Below are positions 1-11,766 of a stretch of 64,000 bases of DNA, one piece after another. Each line of letters opens with the position of its first letter. Positions within the stretch are counted from its first letter, which is position 1. The stretch lies in contig NC_073691.1 of the NCBI RefSeq assembly GCF_029784155.1, forward strand, positions 91,036,722-91,100,721. Reading direction: 5' to 3'. The position numbers and the translations under genes were made by a program. The notes beneath the pieces are model-generated. The model saw only the letters and a program-made list of their open reading frames with translations. It ran no database searches and was not told where the DNA came from. Source of the DNA: Uranotaenia lowii (taxonomy: Eukaryota; Arthropoda; Insecta; Diptera; Culicidae).

Positions 1-660
1 GGTACAGCATCACCACTGACTCAGCACCCGACAGAGAACACCGCACTGAATGACACAACTTTCATTTTTTCAAATGATTGTTCACAACAAACCAAATCAG
101 CTGTTTTTAGACATTAAAAAACTTTATATGTGTTAGTGCGATAGAAATCGATAGAAACGAATCCTGCTTCCGAGCATGATCGGTTTTGATTGGTTTCGAT
201 CGATTTCGATTGGCTTCAATGAACGCCAATTGGATTAGTTTCGACCAAAACATTGGCTGAGTGAACAACAATTTACCAATCGAAATCGATTGAAACCGAT
301 TTCAATTGGCTGTTGAACGCGCTTTACACCTTCCAACAGATCGTGCGTCGGGACAAGAATTAAATTATGAGCAATATGAAAATATCAGAGTTCATGAAAA
401 GCACAATCTCTTACTACACTTCAGCTTTTGGAAATCAATTTCCCATCACTTAAAGCATTCAGATCTACACTGAAACTTTGCACTGTACGTTTTTGAAAAA
501 CGCCGGAATTCCCTGCTTTTAAATTAACACGTTTAATATAACATGATCTACAAAACAAATTAGCAGTAGGGCTAAGGAGTCCGAATACTTCATGTAGGGC
601 AAGAATGTCTCCTAGTATATCAATCAAAACAGTCCTTAACAAGGATGGAAAAAATCATTC
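1..660. other. Unclassified non-coding sequence
   Basis: No gene-like reading frame is visible. Bases about 180-315 are rich in a GATTTCGATTGG-like motif in both orientations, for example the block near 185-215 against the block near 280-310. This suggests the end of a degenerate inverted-repeat element. I could not define its boundaries or a target duplication. Confidence 0.4.
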
Positions 661-744
661 ACCAGCATGAACGCCAATGATTCTCAATCGCCGCTTCTTT
701 TACGATGGTAGCATCGGCGATGCGAATGTGACCAGTCGAACGCT

Positions 745-2010
745 GATTGGTCGGATTGGAAATCCCAAACGAATGAACTTTGACAAGCTTTGTGTGAACG
801 AACCGAACACGACACACTCACCACAGTAAATTGGATCGCTTTTTATTTTCACCACAACGTTCGTTGGGCGAATTGATTCGCAAATGATTGACAAACACAA
901 TCACCAAACGATTGCAATCGCGATTGTATTGGCGAATGTTTCGCAATGGAATTTTCCGGTAAAGAATTAAGCCATCGGGTGTTTATTTTTGGGCTAAATT
1001 TGTGCGTTACGACTCCCGCGCTCGTCAACGTTGTGTTTGTTATGATGTTATTATAACTTGTGTTAAGCCTAGTCCACACCCGGCAACTCGAAAAGAGTAC
1101 ATGTACTCTTTTTCGATCGAGAAATGAGCGTACTCTTCTTTTTGTGAAATTTTATCAAATGTACTCTTTTTTGTTGAAAGACATTTGATCTGAAAACCCA
1201 AGGTATTTCTTCCATTTGAAGTTGTTTCACATCTTAAGCAAAAGCTACGAAAGCAATACAGCTAACAACAAATTACTTTAAAATTTTGGTCTAAAAAAAC
1301 ATGCATTTTAGTCCTTGTAAACAGCGCGCCCGATAAGCGCCTTTGAGTATGCAAATAGTAAATAATATGAACAAAATTCAGGTATTGTACAAGAATGTTT
1401 TTATTAATAATTGTCATGAAAGTCGCATAACCTCCAAGACATTAACAGTATTTGATTATATTGAAATATCTCAGTGCTACCACTGATAGCATGAAATATG
1501 TACAGTTGAATCCCGCTCATCAAAGTTCCGGTTATCCGATCCTCCGCTTTATTCGAGCTGCTATTTTTGTCCAAAATCCATGTAAAAATGTTTTTTATCA
1601 TTGCGAAATATCGTTAAGCTATTAAATTGACGTCTCTGGCAAATTTAAAATCTAAACTTGCAGAAACGTCGATTAAATAGAAAAATAAAATCCATGTGAG
1701 ATCCGAGCTATGCGCCTGAATGATATGCAATACCAGAGCAAATGGCTAGCGCGGTTGCCGTAACACACAAATTTAGCCGCAAAATGAACACCCGATGGCT
1801 TAATCCTTTACCGGGAAATTCCTTTGCGAAAGATTCGCCAATACAATCGCGATTGCAATCGTTTGGTGATTGTGTTTGCGAATCAGTTCGAATGTCCGTG
1901 GTGAAAATAAAAAGCGATCCAGTTTACTGCGGTGAATGCATTTTGCTTCGGTTCGTTTACCCGAAGCTTGTCAAAGTTCATTCGTTCGGGATTGCAATCG
2001 TGAGCGTTCA
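745..2010. mobile_element. Inverted-repeat element, arms about 745-1040 and 1742-2010
   Basis: The stretch before 1040 reappears in reverse complement after 1742. Both arms carry the CGATTGCAATCG region, the TTTACCGG(T/G)AAA block and the CACCCGATGGCTTAA block. The reading frames seen on opposite strands here are mirror images of each other, not genes. The roughly 700-bp centre holds a separate repeat (1090-1400) that also occurs near the right end of the window, and a piece resembling pogo-like ends (about 1510-1560). I see no transposase. The outer ends and target duplication are not clear, so the superfamily is open. Confidence 0.6.
1090..1400 (+). repeat. Interspersed repeat, copy 1 (second copy at 63360-63640)
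   Basis: This starts with a perfect 22-bp palindrome at 1091-1112 centred on GTACATGTAC. It then shares a series of blocks with 63360-63640: TTTTTCGAT, an ACTCTTTT(T)TGTTGAAA block, AACATGCATTTTA, and a GCGATAAGCGCCTTTGA block. Order and spacing agree, so the two are diverged copies of one family in the same orientation. No coding capacity is visible. Confidence 0.6.
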
Positions 2011-2072
2011 TTTTGGTGTGTGAACTTTTTCCATTCCCGATTGCTTTGATTGGCAGTTAGAACTGAACGAAT

Positions 2073-2510
2073 TCACCACCGATGGCAAATTGATCGTTCA
2101 TCGATGCGATTTTTTCCATGCTTGGTCCTTAATATTAATTTACCATTTTTTGTTATAACACATATACCTCCTTCAGTTTTGAGTAGCTTCAACTCATCGA
2201 TAAAAGGTTTAAAAATACTTTTAAACCCGTACTTTCTGATAAATTTACTGTTAACAAATAATGTTAGATAAACACTAGCAAGTGATGAATTAACATTAGG
2301 ATCAAAATTTTGTATTTTGAATGATATGATGGTAAATTTTTGCTTTGATGTTCGTGATCCGAGTGGATTAAGATATTCCACATCGTCAATGTGAAACGAC
2401 AATCTTATGGAATATAGAAATTTCTTCAAAAATGGATGGTTTTTAAACTGTATTCCATGTTTATAACCACGCATGAACCCATCCAATCGAGTATCTTCAT
2501 TGAAAACCAT
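2073..2510 (-). pseudogene. Fragment of a transposon protein resembling TNP2-type (DD-E-NPLGS) proteins
   Basis: A 145-residue open frame on the minus strand. Residues about 42-60 read HIDDVEYLNPLGSRTSKQK. Further on is SKFIRKYGFKSIFKPFIDELK, followed by KLLKTEGGICV. This order (acidic DD-E, NPLGS, a K-rich stretch, then F-x-x-x-I-x-E-L-K and a GI/GG-C-V strand) matches what I remember of a widespread animal protein family linked to CACTA/EnSpm-like transposons. The usual length of several hundred residues is not present, so this is an internal piece with no real start or end. It lies just beyond the inverted-repeat element at 745-2010 and may belong to the same original transposon. The family assignment is from memory of motif order and needs a profile search. 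Confidence 0.4.
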
Positions 2511-4387
2511 GGTTTGGACATCAGTTTTGAAAAACTATTCTTATGTATTGAGCAGTGTCAATCATTGTTTGATTTTTTTTTTTTCATTAGAAAGTAAACA
2601 CTCGTGAAGTTGAGAACCAGGTTGTGAAGATATTGGAGATATATTTTCAGATTTTGTTCCCCAAGAACTTTTGGTGGGAGAATTATTTTTTTTTAAATTT
2701 GTGTGCCAAATGTGAAAAATGGAGCTAATTTTTTAAAATTGGCTTATGGAATATCATCGGGGGATAGTTGTATTAAAGTTCAATAGGATTCGAGCAGTTC
2801 GATGGAATACCTTTGAGCATCATCTTTGAAACACCTTGAATAAAAAGTTAAATAGTTTTTTTCAGGAAGCTTTACATTGGTGCGTAAATCGATCACAAAA
2901 AAGACAAATTGATCTTTGATTTATTTACAGTAATAGGTTCCATGTTAACCGTTGGTTTCATAAAGTAACAAATTTGCAACAATTAATGCTTAGAAAAAGT
3001 GAAAAATCGTATTTTATTTCAATTTTTTTTCTCAATGAACACATTATTTACGACTGTTTAAAAAGATTTTGTAGGAAAAATTAAAAATCATTAAATGAAG
3101 GGTTAAACGATGGAATTTGAATTTTTCTCGGTAGATTCTTCCTCCATCAGAACAAATTAATCGAAAAAATATCAGAATGTTTACTACACAAATGTCTTTT
3201 CAAATGATCAAATCGGTGAAATATTAATTGTTAAAACAATGAAAAATTCATATGAACGACCCCTGACCTAAAATTCAATACCTGAAATCATTTGCCCAAC
3301 TCTCAAAACCTTCATTAACAAATTTTCATCACAATCCGAAGAAAAATAACGTCAATATTTCGAAAACAGTAATTATCTTGTATGGATGATTCCCTCCAGA
3401 AAGGGTCAACCGAAAATCTGAAAATATTTTTAATCATACCTGATCCTAATGAGCCAAATTTCAGCTCTCTAGCTCTCTAAACGGCTGAACCTATGGAGGA
3501 CAAACTAAATTACCCCCGGAAATTGCTTTTCTGTTTTTAAACTTATACCTGAAAAGTGATGTCCTTTTTTGTAGGGCCACCATAATATAATGAAATTTTA
3601 TAGTTGAGTAGAAAGCATGCTGATCCCGTAAGAATTCCGTTTCGCTTATGACTTAAGCATTTGCATATTCACAGGGCCACGGCCGATTCCGCCCAAAATC
3701 CAGCGATCAGATTACCTTCGACTCATAGCGAAGCTCACCGGGTCAGCTAATCATTCACAAAGTATTTATTTTCTATTTCTAATTCATTATTAACATGCCT
3801 GAATATTCCAGCACACCAGATCACTGCGAATCTTTGTATTCAAATATTGTGATTTTTTCGAATAAATAGACTTCGTTGAACAATGAACATTTTTCGTTCT
3901 GTCAAATATTATGTGCTAAGATTTCGTTCACCTTTTTACCGCAGATTCTTGATTCTTTCAGATAGGTACTCGTATTGTGTTTTTTTTTTTCAAAACAACT
4001 TTAAGCAATAGTTTATCTCAGTAGGCAAATATGTAAACTGCAGGCAGGTTTTCGATTAAAATTTGTGGAATTTCAAATTAAAAACGAACGTTTGTAATCT
4101 AAAAAGTGTATAGTTACGCATCTGTTTGAAGTCTTCACAACTCAGGTAATGCTTTGAAAAAGGAATGGATATTGTAAGCCTGAAGTTCACGCCAGTTTTT
4201 TTTATTTTAGAAGCTAGTTTCAGCCCTCCCATCTTCTTGGGGAGACTTTCAAACATGTTTCAAATCTTTCAAACAATATGGGGCATCTGTGACTCGTTGC
4301 AACCAAAAATTCATACGGTTCACTAGTTGTGGACTTGGCTGAAGAGAAATTCAATTGAAATATTTAAATCTGAAATAAATAATTAAA
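2511..4387. other. Unclassified AT-rich sequence
   Basis: About 1.9 kb with no convincing coding frame. It is strongly AT-rich with runs of A and T. A short block near 3660-3745 is GC-richer but carries no recognisable feature. The minus-strand frame at 4056-4256 looks like a chance frame. Confidence 0.5.
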
Positions 4388-4402
4388 ACTAACTACGCCT
4401 AA

Positions 4403-4802
4403 TTGGAAAAGAAATTGGTGTTTCGAGGTGAATTTTTAAGAAAACCTAGAATTTCACTATTGTGTTTTTTGGGTCAACATGGTATTTTGGGAACATTTTG
4501 TCACAAATCATTTTTTAAAAATAGTCGAAGGTTTGTAAGTGTCTCAGAGAAAGTTGAACGGTATCCCGGTCAACACTGCATCTGGATTATGAATGGGGCC
4601 AAAATACATTGCTCGAAAACTATAGTAGAATATTTAAGATGCATTGGAGTTTGGCCAGTGTTCCTCTCAGCGTATTGCACGTTTTTTAATCATGTCGAGA
4701 TACTTTTTGGTCTAGCGAAGCGTGAGATGTAAAATAAATATTCGGAAGGATCGAAAGCAAATATCAACGAGTTCGTGGCAAGAAATCTTTGCTTTGCTTT
4801 TT
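4403..4802 (+). pseudogene. DDE transposase C-terminal fragment
   Basis: The open frame encodes the last part of a DDE-superfamily (IS630/Tc1-like) integrase core. IWIMNGAKIHCSKTIVEYL corresponds to the second catalytic block, where D is expected at the N of IMNGAK. VFLSAYCTFFNHVEILFG corresponds to the proline-rich block carrying the last catalytic E. The second acidic residue is therefore replaced by N in this copy. A TAA at 4730-4732 interrupts the frame, after which it continues in phase (NKYSEGSKANINEFVARN) to a stop near 4802. A TAA just upstream of 4403 shows there is no true start, and the N-terminal half is missing. It is inactive. Confidence 0.6.
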
Positions 4803-4867
4803 AATTTTTATATTAAGAAAGAACTGGTTTTACAACAAATTTAAAAAAATCAAAATAATTATAAAAC

Positions 4868-6240
4868 ATGGTCAAAATCGAGTTGACCAGTTACTTGATA
4901 AGCCAAAATATCACTAATTCCATTTTTCGTAACATTTTCAGAGTCCTCCATGGAATTAAGGAACCAATCGCCAATTCTTTCTCGCGGCTTCAAAGCTTCG
5001 ATTCGTTGCTCTATAGAAAGCTTAATCGCATTTGAAGCTCTTTTTCAGTCGATTTGGCACTATTAAATGCTTCCCGCAGAGCTGACATTTCTTCCCGCTA
5101 GGTACCGTCAACTGGGGCAACATGCAACAATTTTCAACTTCAATAGCTTCTAAAATCTTAATGCTTACAGATATTCATACCTCTTGTACATCTAAAGTTT
5201 TAAGGTTGATGGGACACAAAACTGACGTAGTCAGAAAAAATATTGGTTCTACCAGTTATTTTTAAATTAACAAAAATATGCGATTTTCACCCTCCTAAGA
5301 AAAAGGGGTAAGTTGCAACAAACTCTGTAATGAATGAAAAATCAAATGAAAACGTTTGAAAATTTAAAGTTTTTGATACATTTGTGATGTCATAACGCAT
5401 AAAGCACCAATTGCAGTAATTTTTTGTTTTGTTCGGATTGAATTTTACATTTTTTATGTCAAAAATGTTTTTAAGAATAAAGTGTTAATCTGCTGCATAC
5501 ATTTAGGGGTGAAAAATACTTCGATATATTATATTATCTTTAATCATGAAAATAAATCTGAGGATGGATGAAATTTTAATGTTAACACACGCATAATGCA
5601 AAACAATCACATCCCAGCATATGGAAACACGATTTATGAGATTTAGTTCTGATTTGCATTTTGTTACATTTTGCCCCAGACAGCTAACTGAGTAATAAAA
5701 ATATTTGTTTAAAAAAATTTAGTGATTATTCGAAAAATATTTATACACCAACAGTGTTGGTATAGGATAATGAAAGCAATATAAAGTTTGTAGGTGATAT
5801 CATTAAGTCAATCCGTCATACTAGGCAAAGTTTTTTACGACACCGAAAAATGTAAAATTTTGTACATTTATTGCTCGATTTTTTAAATTTTTTATGACTA
5901 TCAAAACCTGAAAAAAACTTCTTCGCGATGTTAAAAACTATGTCATCATCAATTTGTTATCATTGAATTATAACTTTATTACAGTATTTTGAAATAAAAA
6001 TTGAATGAGTGTTGTGGTATACAAATGTTGCATCTAACCCTGCTTTTGCATGTTGCCCCGTTTGACGGTAGCATTTACGTTATGCGCCACTGCCAAACCT
6101 TTTCTAATGTTGGCGATCCCAGGAGATTCTTTCGCTTTGAAGAGATGCTGTAGATGTCTTGGAGAAGGCTCGTTCACTGAACAGTCCCGTGAATGAGCCG
6201 GTCCAGCCAAGATCGATGAAGCCTACACACTCCACACCAT
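4868..6240 (-). pseudogene. Unidentified minus-strand coding remnant split by a MITE
   Basis: Two protein-like stretches lie on the minus strand on either side of the MITE at 5103-6070. The upstream one (about 6225-6075) contains CVGFIDLGWTGSFTGLFSE and later GIANIRKGLAVAHNVN. The downstream one (about 5100-4868) contains MSALREAFNSAKSTEKELQ and, after a frameshift, RIEALKPRERIGDWFLNS. Removing the MITE and one TA joins the flanks directly. The product ends about 65 bp from the end of the DDE fragment on the other strand, so the two are convergent. They could be the two genes of one transposon, but that is inference. I do not recognise the protein. Confidence 0.35.
5103..6070. mobile_element. 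TA-flanked MITE, TIR TACCGTCAAMYGGGGCAACA
   Basis: The left end reads TACCGTCAACTGGGGCAACA. The right end in reverse complement reads TACCGTCAAACGGGGCAACA. Both are flanked by TA, which suggests a Tc1/mariner-type target. The interior is AT-rich and non-coding. A second, inverted and more decayed copy lies at 15047-16638, so this is a repeated family. The insertion falls inside an older minus-strand coding remnant. Confidence 0.8.
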
Positions 6241-8250
6241 CCCGTCATCGGGATCTCCGAGAGTGGTGAGTTACAAGAATATAACAATGCAAGATTAAAA
6301 GAAAGTCCTTGTTAAGCACACTCGCAATGCATTTCATTATCCTACATACGAATTGTTGTGAGTGGTTGCAACAAAATGCGAATCTCCTAACGTACAGATG
6401 TATGTTGGTTTTCAGTTAAAAGAAGCATGCTTGTCCAACACCTCGCAAACAGAACAGAGCAGAGAACGAATTACACTTTTATCACTTCGGTTTCCGAGTG
6501 CACTGCTCAGCCGATCAACGTTCACAAATCTTTTTGCCGAGTGCGCCCGATTGCGGTTGCTCTGACGGTCGGGTGGACGTCGCTCGCTCTACAGAAAAGA
6601 GATGGAGCTGGCTAGAAAATTGTGCTCTGGCGACGCTGCTGAGTAGCTCAGTGTATCAAGCCAGAAAGATTTCAATGCAGGAATGTTTTCTTCAAAAAAG
6701 CCGTAATGCAATGCGGAACAGTGCATCAGTTTAAGAGGTCCAATGTAGGTTTATGTATGAACTATTTTTGTACGTAGCCGGGCCGGGCACTGCCTGGCAA
6801 ATTATTTGAAAAACATGGTGAAAACCGGGTAAATAATCTGAAATTCCCTATTCCAAAAACCGAGCAATATCCGGCCAAATCTGAGGAAATTATAGGCATT
6901 TATCTAGTGAAGAAAAACGACTTTAAATTTTTTGTCGCAACACATCAGCAGTGTTAAATTTATGTTTAAAGCATACGAAGGAAAGTTTTGGTTTGATTTT
7001 TGATGAAACAAACTTTCACAAATCCAATTTTGACAAACAATTTTAAACTGAATTCGATTTTCTTGTTTTTTGTTTTTCCAAATAATGTGGATAAAACTGG
7101 GCAAAATCCAAGTAGTTTTTTCACAATATCCGGGCTTCCGCAAATTGCTGTATACTTAGGTTAATGTTATGTACTTTTAATATCGTACGTGGGTAGCATT
7201 AATTTACAAAAGCAGCAATTCGCAAAGTAACATTTACTAAAATTATCCAATCTTTATCTATTAAACAAACCGTGAAAATTACGCAGGGATCTAGGACAAA
7301 TTTTAGTAATAAAATTGCAAAACTTTCACAAATCGTAAAATTTAGGATTTATCCTCCTTTACCGCTACGCTTTTAATATTTTTCGACCGAAGAAAGCTTT
7401 CGTAGCTAATCATTGGTCCTGGTGCAGAACATCAATCTAGTGGAACTCGTTCAGGAATGAAAAGATAGGTGTTTTGGGCAAAGTTGTTAGTTCGCATATT
7501 TTGATATAAAATTTAAAGTCGAGAGATTCAAAAATAGCGCGATAATAATAATAACTTTTTGTAGAGCATTTTTCAAGTATTTTTTTTTAATTTAACCGTA
7601 TCTCCTTGGGTTAAAATTGTAGAACTTTGACATGTTAAGCAAAGTTGTGTATTTTATTGAGATAAATAACTTTGTAGAAAAAACTTAAGCTCTTAAATGC
7701 TAAACAAGAAAGTTATGATTTATATCTCGCTATTGGTGGACCTCTAAACTTTATATTTCATATCAAAATATGCGCTTTATTATACAGAGCAATGTTGTCG
7801 AAGACACCAGCATTCTATCTTAACTAGCTTTGGCGTTATTAATTAAGTTCCGTTAGATTTATGTTCTACATTGTAAATTCTGACGCACTTCGAAACATCG
7901 ATCCAGACGCAACCGATGAAGACAAACTGAGTTTTCTGTAAAGCTTCTCTTTCGCCCGAGTGCGAACGAATTTATCTGCACCGAGAACGCACTTCATCAG
8001 TTTGCTTGCTTCTCTTGCCCACACTTGGGTGGACGCTTGGTCGCTCTGGAGGTAACTGAGAATTTTTTTAAGATTCTCCGTTTGGGAAGAGCACAGCGAA
8101 AAAAATACACGCTCTTACTCTGAACGGGCAAATCTGAGGAGCGATGCCAAGCATGAAAAGAAGTAACGTTATTTAAAGTCACTGATTGCATTAAAAATTC
8201 TACTTGTGCAGGAGTGTATAGTACGATTTTTCAAATTGAATTCATATTTT
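6241..8250. other. Non-coding interval with short repeat remnants
   Basis: No gene is supported. Bases 6440-6620 and 7910-8150 are GC-richer and share a CCGAGTGCG-like motif, perhaps two diverged pieces of one repeat. Bases 6779-7140 carry CCGGGC and ATATCCGG motifs like the MITE at 61971-62370. Bases 7380-7740 hold AAAGTTGT-type motifs typical of old interspersed repeats. No boundaries could be set. Confidence 0.4.
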
Positions 8251-8251
8251 A

Positions 8252-8862
8252 GATCTATCGGGCAGCTGGAAAATCATCGAAGAATACAACGAAGCTTTTG
8301 ATCCATTGTATGATGCAACAATATCTGCACAAAAACAAGATTGTTGCATAAGCCAATTCCACTTGAAATGGCTTAAAGCTTACGGTCGTGTTTCAAAGTG
8401 TGTAGATAATACTTTCAAAACTCCTATTTTGCAATATATGCAGAAACGTCAGAGAACTCTGATGAGCAGCATTGCGAATAAGTCTGCACTTTTCATGGAT
8501 CCCCGACTGAATTTCAACGGTTCTGAGCTTTTTTCGAATGTTGAGAAGGAACAAATAATGGTAAATTACTGATTTGTTCATTTTTTGAATATTTTTTTGT
8601 GATTATTTTAGTTTTACCTATCACATTCTTCTGGGAATACTTGGAGAACTTGTGCAAAAGGATTGAACAGCTTGAGCAACCTACAATGTCATCAGAAGAG
8701 AAAATGTCTCCTTCACAACAGGATCGTAATGATTTGTTCGATATGGACAATTTCATATCTGTCATGTTTGGAGAAGGAACCAATTCTAATGAAGAATCCG
8801 TTGAAATCAATCCAATCTCACAGCAAATCAGAGCGATTTCCTACCAAAAAGAGCTCCTTTAA
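8252..8862 (+). pseudogene. hAT-like transposase fragment
   Basis: The frame from about 8252 reads WKIIEEYNEAFDPLYDAT and continues with ISQFHLKWLKAYGRVSK and SALFMDPRLNFNG. This is the pattern of the mid-to-late region of hAT and BED-type transposases: W-x-x-x-E-E-Y...PLYD.T, a Q-rich stretch, then A-x-F-x-D-P-R. After ATG at 8558-8560 comes GTAAAT...TTTTAG (8561-8611), which could be a 51-nt intron, followed by a frame with YLENLCKRIEQLEQ that ends at 8862. The phase across that junction does not match, so there is either an indel or it is not an intron. The N-terminus (zinc finger, first catalytic D) and the dimerisation tail are missing. Confidence 0.5.
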
Positions 8863-9639
8863 CCGATCCGAACTTTCAGGTTACTCAATCGCTTCTTACT
8901 ACTCATTGCCCGATCAGGAGGGAAAAACTAAATTATATCAAGATGAGATTTTTGATACTAATTTTTTCCTATCAAAATGAGTTATTATACAGTACTCGTA
9001 GGATGATAAAATATCTCATATTATATCAAGAAATCTATGCGATCATAGCTAAATTATATCAATTTTAAATATGCTCCTTTCAAGATTATATCTCATTCAG
9101 AAAGCATAGTTTGATATTGGACAGAACAGAGCCTATGAAAACTCAATTTTGATTAAGATATTGGTTTGCAAATATTGGATTCAATTTGATGGATCTGTTT
9201 AACAAAACTCTTAATGTACGGTTTGGCCCGTTGACTTTGATGTCCGTGTTTCAGAAAAAGTTGCACGTGTATCAAAATATGATATAATCATTTTATTTTA
9301 GGACAATCCGAAAAAAATCTTTTTTATTGAAAATTAGCTCAACTCCATTTAAGCCTGTCAATCAGAATAAGATATAATTCAGATTGGAGAAACTTTAAAT
9401 CGAAAATTTAAAGAAGAGTAAATGCGCCTAATTTCGCTATATTTTGTCAGAGGTTTTTAGATTTGATATTATTGCGCCGAATCTTTAATACTAAGATATA
9501 CAATTTTTTGGTAACTAAATTCCAAATTTTTTGCTGAACTCTGTTTTGGTTTGAAATAATCATTTCGAGCCTAAATTTACGAAAAATATCATGTTTTATA
9601 AAGTGTGTCGATGTTCCTAATATGGCACTAATTGTTCCT
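8863..9639. other. Unclassified AT-rich sequence
   Basis: No coding frame is supported beyond the hAT-like fragment. AATTATATCA- and GATATAAT-like motifs recur in both orientations from about 8930 to 9400. That pattern suggests a small non-autonomous element, but I could not place termini or a target duplication. Confidence 0.35.
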
Positions 9640-9845
9640 AATGTTTACATATGGGTGTTCCTAATGACCAACGATCGACTGTTCCTGCACCAAGTCGTCC
9701 CGTTTTTCGGTCAGGTGGTCCAAGGGGAGGCTTCCAATTGACATGTCAAGGCAAGTACTTGTCTCATTCGAGCAATTCTCCTAGTCATACATCCGTGCTT
9801 TCCAGCTCCGCATTGTGTACCCGTCCAAACGACAGAGCTTGGTGT

Positions 9846-11754
9846 TACTACCAAAACGTCCGTGGTCTTCGCACTAAAATAGAGGAGTTTTATTTGCAAA
9901 CTATTGATTGTACCTTTGATGTCATAATGTTGACTGAGACGGGCCTGACTGACTCATTTAGTTCATCCCAATTGTTTGGCAACGAGTATACAGTCTTTCG
10001 TTGCGATCGCAGTCCACGAAATAGCAGCAAAAAATCCTTCGGTGGAGTTCTGCTTGCCGTAAAGCATAGTCATGTAAGTAGTTTTGTCACAACGGAACAT
10101 GGAAACGACTTAGAACAAGTTTGTGTTGCTGCCAATATCAACGGAAAAAGATTGCTGTTATGTGCCGTATATATTCCACCCGATAAAAGCAGTTGTGTCC
10201 ACTTTCTAGAGTCCCATGTGGCGACTATACGTGAACTGTGCAACCGAGCTTCTCCTGGCGAGTCTGTATTAGTTTGTGGCGACCATGGGTGGCAAAACTC
10301 TTCAGATCGGCTTGTCCAGTGAAAGAGAGTGCAATTTATTTCGTCTGCTTCCCCAATCGGTGCGGGGAGAGATAAATCGCACTGAAATGAAGAGTGAGAT
10401 TGTCAACACTTAAGAGTGAGCGAGAGCATTCATATCCGATGATGAAGAGAATTCCCTTCTCCGGAAAAATCTGTTGCGCAATGTGCTGAGGAGAATTCGA
10501 GAGCTTACTCAGTTTATTCTTACTACGTTCACGAGATAAGATGCTACTTTCCGAATCAAAGCTCCCAGCGGTGTCCTGATTTTCTAGAAGCCGTCCTGAT
10601 CTTAATTGCAATTGATTTTGCAATAAAAACAGTTTAACCTCTTATACCAATGGTAATCTTCGGTTCAGATGATATTTGAACGGTGTTTTTCGGTATAAAC
10701 TAAAAGCCACCTAACTTCATATCTCTTCTGCTGCATAAATTAAGGCGTATACTACACCGCTATTTCGCCTTAATTTATGCAATCTAAGAAGAGCTGCATT
10801 TCATTTCCACCAATCTACTGGGGTCCTGAAAAATCCTGGTTTTTGTTCTTCGCGGTGTCCTAATTTTTTTATGAAACCACCTGTCACCTCTTCTTCGAAC
10901 GCTATTTTTTGCAAAAAAAAAATTCAAAACAGCTAACAGCAGTAGGCATGGTAGCGGAGTAGAAATTGTTTATATTTTTTCTACGTTGTGTGGTGGGAGT
11001 CTAAATAATTTTTTCCTTCTTTACTCTGAGGTGTATGACTGAAACACAGAGCGCTCTTTGTTTAGAATTCTCTTTCTCCCACTCGGATGCAAATGCTCTC
11101 ACACTTGCCGTCCGAGTCACTTACAGCTCGTGTAAACTCGGGTAACGAGTGGAGCACGATCAGCGAAAGAGGATTACACTCGGTAGCCGAACTGAAAACA
11201 GAGTTGGTTTCACCCAGCTCTTTGTTGTTTGAGAAGAGCTGACCAACCCTGGTGGCGACTATAATCAACCTCGATTGATATGGGAGGTCAATGATGAAGG
11301 CGCTGAACTGTTAACTGTGAATCCTCTTAGTGCTGCTGCCGCCACCTTGGTTGATGGAATGAATTCGCTGGGTTTGATTCAGTTCAATGCAATCAAGAAT
11401 CACCTTGGACGGACGCTGGATCTGGTCTTCGGCCCTAGTGAGGATGAAATTAAAATTAGCACTGCTCCCGATGTTTTGGTACCTGTAGATACGCACCACC
11501 CTCCCATCGTCTTCGATTTACCTGTTAGTTTGCTGGTCACAGAAGGCTCATCAAACCTTGAGAGTAACAACACATCGTTGAACTTCCGGAAGACTAATTT
11601 TATGCTGCTTTCACAACATTTGAATGGAATTGACTGGGACGCAATTTTTGGCAATTCATCTATTGATCTGATGACAGTTTCGTTTTGTAATGTGATTTGT
11701 CAGTGGTTGAATTCGTTTGTTCCCAAATTCAAACCACCTGTTTCACCCGCCTAG
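9846..11754 (+). pseudogene. AP-like endonuclease domain, split by a MITE
   Basis: The N-terminal half (9651-10283) shows the endonuclease series: YYQNVRGLRTKIEEF, VIMLTETGLTDSF, FGGVLLAVK and LLCAVYIPPDKS, up to LVCGD. The MITE interrupts exactly at this GD. The rest resumes at 11260 with YNQPRL, then GLIQFNAIKNHLGRTLDLVF and later THHPPIVFDL, the final catalytic region with its histidine. In the source element this domain nicks target DNA for target-primed reverse transcription. The frame after excision of 976 bp is continuous. It ends at an in-frame TAG (11752-11754) between endonuclease and RT. Inactive here. Confidence 0.8.
10284..11251. mobile_element. hAT-type MITE inside the endonuclease, 8-bp TSD GTGGCGAC
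   Basis: GTGGCGAC is present at 10276-10283 and again at 11252-11259. The left end CATGGGTGGCAAAACTCTTC pairs with the right end, whose reverse complement is CAGGGTTGGTCAGCTCTTC. An 8-bp duplication with CA...TG ends is the hAT signature. The interior of about 970 bp is non-coding, so the copy is non-autonomous. Deleting the element with one target copy (976 bp) rejoins the endonuclease frame, which fixes the boundaries to the base. Confidence 0.9.
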
Positions 11755-11766
11755 AGCACACCTACC

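Noticed and set aside
8561..8611. A functional 51-nt intron in the hAT-like fragment
   Set aside because: GT and AG are present, but splicing does not keep the frame of the downstream YLENLCKRIEQLEQ segment. Kept only as a possibility.
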